A DNA stretch of 14,454 nucleotides, from assembly GCF_031082345.1 (NCBI RefSeq), contig NZ_JAVHLH010000043.1, positions 1 to 14,454 of the forward strand. The letters are read 5' to 3'. The notes under the pieces are model-generated. The model did not search any database and had not been told where the DNA came from. It saw only the letters and a program-made list of their open reading frames with translations. Positions 14,249-14,454 of this stretch are shown in pieces; positions within the stretch are counted from its first letter, which is position 1, and the number at the start of each line of letters is the position of its first letter. Origin of the DNA: Brevundimonas sp. GTDB taxonomy: Bacteria > Pseudomonadota > Alphaproteobacteria > Caulobacterales > Caulobacteraceae. The translations under genes were made by a program, and so were the position numbers.

Positions 14249-14454
14249 TCAGCCGCTGAAATCCTTCGCCCGCGCGACGGCGGCGTTGACGGCGGCCTCG
14301 GCCGCGCGCTCGACGTCGCCGCCCGCCTCCATGGCGTCGAGCCCGGCCCGGGTGGTGCCCCCCGGCGAGGCGATGCGGGCGACCAGGTCTTCAAGGCTGG
14401 CCCCGGTCTCCGCGCCCGCGCCCGCTGACCGCAGGGCGCCGCGCGCCAGCCGCT
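14249..14454 (-). CDS. proC: Pyrroline-5-carboxylate reductase, 3' end only
   Basis: The last 68 codons are visible; the start lies beyond the right edge. ProC reduces 1-pyrroline-5-carboxylate to proline with NAD(P)H, the final step of proline synthesis. The diagnostic C-terminal motif is ASPGGTTRAGLDAM, preceded by LEDLVARI and followed by a helical tail ending AVARAKDFSG. This motif lies in the domain that forms the oligomer and part of the active site. The stop codon occupies 14249-14251 and abuts the kinase stop codon, so no terminator lies between the two convergent genes. Confidence 0.93.
   Translation of the reverse strand, partial: RLARGALRSAGAGAETGASLEDLVARIASPGGTTRAGLDAMEAGGDVERAAEAAVNAAVARAKDFSG

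Overview
This is an ordinary chromosomal stretch from a GC-rich alphaproteobacterium, most likely a Caulobacterales member close to Brevundimonas or Caulobacter. The evidence is very high third-position GC, a flagellin with the Caulobacter-type N-terminus (SVNTN.GAMIALQNLN) and C-terminus (LGVQAL.IANQ...LSLFR), an ExoD-family protein, a CoxD-type MoxR ATPase, and several upstream sites resembling the Caulobacter housekeeping promoter (TTGaCGS, then GCTANAWC). I see no insertion sequence, prophage, CRISPR array or defence island. Every protein gene fits a known family or is a recognisable lipoprotein.

Layout. 1-199 (-): start of a DUF3617-like lipoprotein that runs off the left edge. 325-513 (+): small DUF3008 protein. 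609-1241 (+): ExoD-family membrane protein. 1298-2128 (-): isolated flagellin with a downstream hairpin terminator and a candidate sigma-54 promoter plus enhancer palindrome. 2415-3287 (+): MoxR/CoxD AAA+ ATPase. 3387-4226 (+): lipoprotein with internal 16-residue repeats. 4256-4939 and 4943-5884 (+): HD-domain phosphohydrolase followed with almost no gap by an NrtR-type regulator whose Nudix box is degenerate. 6006-6095 (+): tRNA-Ser(CGA). 8893-10167, 8245-8865 and 6234-8192 (-): a run of three genes, a nucleoside transporter (CNT family), a glutathione S-transferase and acetyl-CoA synthetase. 10330-11205 (+): DUF4349 lipoprotein. 11196-12074 (-): branched-chain aminotransferase. 12163-12894 and 12905-14248 (+): OmpR-type response regulator and EnvZ-type histidine kinase. 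14249-14454 (-): 3' end of proC.

How the genes relate. The clearest functional units are the RR/HK two-component pair (10 bp gap), the HD/NrtR pair (3 bp gap, probable translational coupling) and the probable nupC-gst-acsA transcription unit (27 and 52 bp gaps), which joins nucleoside uptake to acetate activation. Genes are packed tightly: DUF4349 and ilvE overlap tail-to-tail by 10 bp, and the kinase stop codon abuts the proC stop codon. The longest span without a coding gene is 2129-2414, the divergent control region between flagellin and moxR; it carries the most interesting regulatory DNA in the window.

I found no convincing undescribed system. The most useful leads are the flagellin promoter architecture, the repeat-containing lipoprotein, the HD/NrtR pair with a dead Nudix domain, and the Gly-Met substrate-site pair in the nucleoside transporter.
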